Assembly (NCBI GenBank): GCA_038214135.1
Contig: JBBQSD010000210.1
Location: forward strand, 1-7,178
Direction of reading: 5' to 3'
Length of the DNA stretch: 7,178 nt
From: JANLSE01 sp038214135
GTDB lineage: Bacteria; Chloroflexota; Chloroflexia; Chloroflexales; Roseiflexaceae
Both the position numbers and the translations under genes were made by a program. This document shows, piece after piece, positions 4,708-7,178 of this stretch (position 1 is its first letter; each line of letters begins with the position of its first letter). Under the pieces are notes generated by a model. That model searched no databases, was not told the origin of the DNA, and worked only from the letters and a program-made list of their open reading frames with translations.

Positions 4708-7029
4708 ATGTATCGCCCAACACCCATTCGCTGGCGAATCCGGGTGCGCGGAATCGTCCAGGGCGTCGGATTCCGCCCGTTCGTGTATGGGCTAGCATTA
4801 CGCTGGAACCTGGCTGGTGTTGTTCTGAACGATGCCGATGGGGTCGCAATTGAAATCGAAGGGCCGCCCGCTGCGCTTGCAGATTTCAGAGCAGCCATCG
4901 TTGCAGAGCATCCGCCATTGGCACGCATCGATTCGGTGACGTACGAGGCGATTGATCTGGTTGGTGAATCGTCCTTCAGCATCACTCACAGCCAGGGAGC
5001 CTCCCAGCGCAATACCCTGATTTCGCCCGATAGCGCAACCTGCCCGGATTGCCTGCGCGAATTGTTCGATAGTGAAGATCGGCGCTACCGCTACCCATTC
5101 ATTAACTGCACCAATTGCGGCCCACGCTTCACCATTGTTGCCGATGTGCCATATGATCGCGAACAGACGACAATGAGCGTCTTTCCGATGTGCCCCGATT
5201 GCCGTGCAGAATATGAGAACCCGCTTGATCGGCGCTTTCATGCCCAGCCAAACGCCTGCCCAGCCTGTGGCCCACACCTGAAACTATGCATGGCAACAGC
5301 CGATCATTCTTGCATCGCACAGGCCGATTCGGCCCTGGTTGCAGCAGCACAGGCGCTGATGGATGGCGCAATTGTGGCGATCAAGGGCCTTGGCGGCTAT
5401 CACCTGGCCTGCGATGCCCGCAACTCCGCCGCAGTTCGGCAACTACGGGAACGCAAACAGCGCGAAGCCAAACCATTTGCACTCATGGTCGCCACAACGG
5501 CAATTGCACAGCAGCTCTGCAGTATTAATCCAGCCGAAGCAGCATTGCTCGAATCGCATCGGCGGCCAATCGTATTGCTTGAGCGGCGACCAGATGATTC
5601 ATTCCCAACTGAACTTGCGCCTGGGTATGCATCGCTTGGGATTATGTTGCCCTACACCCCAGTGCATGCGCTGCTACTGGATACCTGTGCCAGTATCAGG
5701 CCCGATCAGCCGATTGTTTTGGTGATGACCAGCGCCAACCTGAGTGATGAACCGATTGCCTACCGTGATGATGATGCGCTCGAACGGCTGAGCGGGATTG
5801 CCGATCTGTTCCTTGTGCATAATCGCACCATCCTGACCCGCTGCGACGATAGTGTTACGCGAATTGCAGCTGGCGGTGAGCAACTCTTCCGGCGCTCGCG
5901 TGGCTATGCCCCCGAACCACTGGCCCTGCAGTATACCTTTACCCAACCGATTCTGGCCTATGGTGGGCATCTCAAGAACACATTCTGCCTGGCGCGTGGC
6001 AATCAGGCCTTTGTGAGCCATCATATTGGCGATCTGGAGAATATCGAGACTCTGCAATCATTTCGTGAGGGCATCGCTCACTACCAGCGCCTGTTCGATA
6101 TTGTTCCGGCGGCGATTGCCTATGATCTGCACCCTGGCTATCTGGCCACCCAGGAAGCACAGGCAGCAGCAATTCCACTAAAAATCGGCGTGCAGCATCA
6201 CCATGCCCATATTGCCAGTGTAATTGTTGAACATGGGCTTATCGGGCCGGTAATTGGTATCGCTGCCGATGGGACTGGCTACGGGCTGGATGGCGCGATC
6301 TGGGGCTGTGAAATATTGATTGCCGATCTGGCCGATTTCGAGCGCGCTGGGCATCTGGCGTATATCCCATTACCAGGCGGTGATCAGGCAATTCGCCAAC
6401 CTTGGCGTGTAGCTGCCACGTATCTGGCGCAGGTCTATGGCCCGACTTTTCTGGATCTGGGTATTCCATTCACCCAGAACCTCGATACTACGCGCTGGGG
6501 TGTGCTGGCGCAGATGATTGCTCGTAACCTGAATAGCCCGCCAACATCGAGCCTTGGGCGCTTGTTTGATGCGATTGCCGCACTGATCGGATTACGCAGT
6601 GACGTATTATATGAAGGTCAGGCAGCAATCGAATTAGAAGTGCTGGCAACTCAGGATGCCAGGCCATATCCATTTCGATTGACCGATGGGGCACCATTTC
6701 AGATTGAGGTTGGCCCGATGATCGAAGCAATTGTTGCCGATCTGCGTAGCACAAGTGATCGAGCCAGTATTGCCGGGCGCTTTCACGCAACCATTGCTGC
6801 ATTTCTTGTAGCAGCATGCCAGAAAGTACGGGCTGCATCGGGGATTGAGCGCGTGGCCCTAAGTGGTGGTGTCTTTCAGAACCGCCTGCTGCTGGAGAGC
6901 CTGTTTAACCTTCTCACTCAGGATGGCTTTCGGGTGTATGCTCAACGGCGGGTTCCCACCAACGATGGCGGGCTGAGCCTGGGGCAGGCAGCTGTGGCAT
7001 CGGAGCGGATCGCTCGTGGGCGGTTCTAG
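4708..7029 (+). CDS. hypF: Carbamoyltransferase HypF
   Basis: HypF converts carbamoyl phosphate and ATP to carbamoyl-adenylate and transfers the carbamoyl group to the C-terminal cysteine of HypE, starting cyanide ligand synthesis. The protein has 773 residues, a full-length member. The N-terminal acylphosphatase domain has VQGVGFRPFVYG (17-28) with catalytic Arg23, and Asn41 in LNDADGV. Two zinc fingers follow, each C-x2-C-x18-C-x2-C: Cys112, 115, 134, 137 and Cys162, 165, 184, 187. A YrdC-like domain spans about 205-390, with KGLGGYHLACDA (226-237), KQREAKPFALM (250-260) and TSANLSDEPI (341-350). The C-terminal Kae1/TobZ-like domain contains HLKNTF (421-426), HHHAH (497-501), ADGTGYGLDG (520-529), VALSGGVFQN (717-726) and TNDGGLSLGQ (751-760). 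It is transcribed away from hypABCDE. The start has GAGG five bases upstream. No truncation or missing catalytic residue is seen. Confidence 0.98.
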   Translation: MYRPTPIRWRIRVRGIVQGVGFRPFVYGLALRWNLAGVVLNDADGVAIEIEGPPAALADFRAAIVAEHPPLARIDSVTYEAIDLVGESSFSITHSQGASQRNTLISPDSATCPDCLRELFDSEDRRYRYPFINCTNCGPRFTIVADVPYDREQTTMSVFPMCPDCRAEYENPLDRRFHAQPNACPACGPHLKLCMATADHSCIAQADSALVAAAQALMDGAIVAIKGLGGYHLACDARNSAAVRQLRERKQREAKPFALMVATTAIAQQLCSINPAEAALLESHRRPIVLLERRPDDSFPTELAPGYASLGIMLPYTPVHALLLDTCASIRPDQPIVLVMTSANLSDEPIAYRDDDALERLSGIADLFLVHNRTILTRCDDSVTRIAAGGEQLFRRSRGYAPEPLALQYTFTQPILAYGGHLKNTFCLARGNQAFVSHHIGDLENIETLQSFREGIAHYQRLFDIVPAAIAYDLHPGYLATQEAQAAAIPLKIGVQHHHAHIASVIVEHGLIGPVIGIAADGTGYGLDGAIWGCEILIADLADFERAGHLAYIPLPGGDQAIRQPWRVAATYLAQVYGPTFLDLGIPFTQNLDTTRWGVLAQMIARNLNSPPTSSLGRLFDAIAALIGLRSDVLYEGQAAIELEVLATQDARPYPFRLTDGAPFQIEVGPMIEAIVADLRSTSDRASIAGRFHATIAAFLVAACQKVRAASGIERVALSGGVFQNRLLLESLFNLLTQDGFRVYAQRRVPTNDGGLSLGQAAVASERIARGRF

Positions 7030-7054
7030 GATCGAATATCAGAAAGGGATTCAT

Positions 7055-7178
7055 ATGAACTACGTCGATGTGATCACCCGATCATTTCGGTTATTTCGGC
7101 AACACAAATCATTCTGGCTGCTTGGCATCCTTATGGCGCTGTGCGGGCAGAGTGAATATGGTTTTAGTGCAAACTATA
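7055..7178 (+). CDS. Putative membrane protein, N-terminal part only
   Basis: The reading frame starts at the ATG at 7055 and is open to the right edge, giving 41 residues beginning MNYVDVITRSFRLFRQHKS. AAGGG (7044-7048) lies six bases upstream. A short basic amphipathic lead is followed by a hydrophobic segment FWLLGILMALCG (20-31), the likely first membrane span. This beginning resembles multi-pass membrane proteins of unknown function that are frequent in Chloroflexota and Actinomycetota, but too little is visible to name a family. It lies 25 nt after the hypF stop on the same strand with no terminator between them, so the two may share a transcript. A functional link to hydrogenase maturation is not shown. 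Confidence 0.75.
   Translation, partial: MNYVDVITRSFRLFRQHKSFWLLGILMALCGQSEYGFSANY

Noticed and set aside
4559..4795. Short plus-strand frame (MNNVSDLF...) as a leader peptide for hypF
   Set aside because: It overlaps the start of hypF out of frame for nearly 90 bases, has no clear ribosome-binding site and no recognisable domain.

Overview
The window is most consistent with a moderate-GC member of the Chloroflexota (Chloroflexia). The support is the style of the intergenic repeats (GC-rich palindromes such as CCCTCTCCC...GGGGTGAGGG and a GACGC...GCGTC hairpin) and the partial membrane protein at the right edge. This placement is inference from general familiarity, not a database match. The window carries a complete hypABCDEF set, the accessory genes that build and insert the NiFe(CN)2CO centre of [NiFe]-hydrogenases. 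No hydrogenase structural subunit and no maturation endopeptidase is present.

Layout. Positions 1-406 hold no convincing gene. They contain repeats: five tandem 24-bp units (11-130), a GC-rich palindromic element (140-173), three 9-bp units (176-202), a 42-nt stem-loop (230-271) and a 21-nt hairpin (367-387). Positions 407-736 (minus) encode a small membrane protein with a good ribosome-binding site and a possible promoter of its own. Positions 852-4405 (minus) are a tight operon read hypA-hypB-hypC-hypD-hypE. Overlaps are 8 nt (A/B), 4 nt (C/D) and 4 nt (D/E), with a 12-nt gap between B and C. A 302-bp, locally AT-rich divergent region (4406-4707) separates hypA from hypF (4708-7029, plus). 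A membrane protein begins 25 nt after hypF and runs off the window at 7055-7178.

How the genes work together. HypF and HypE make the cyanide ligands from carbamoyl phosphate: HypF carbamoylates the C-terminal cysteine of HypE, and HypE dehydrates it to a thiocyanate. HypC and HypD hold and decorate the Fe with CN and CO, and HypC helps deliver it to the hydrogenase large subunit. HypA and HypB then insert Ni. The key residues I looked for are present in all six proteins, so the pathway looks functional.

The most unusual structure is a nested palindromic repeat (about 4002-4060) fused to the 3' end of hypA. It gives HypA a C-terminal tail of about 28 residues not expected in the family. It also places a strong potential RNA hairpin just upstream of the hypB ribosome-binding site. 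A related element lies in the non-coding left end. I see no clear evidence of a wholly new enzymatic system here.
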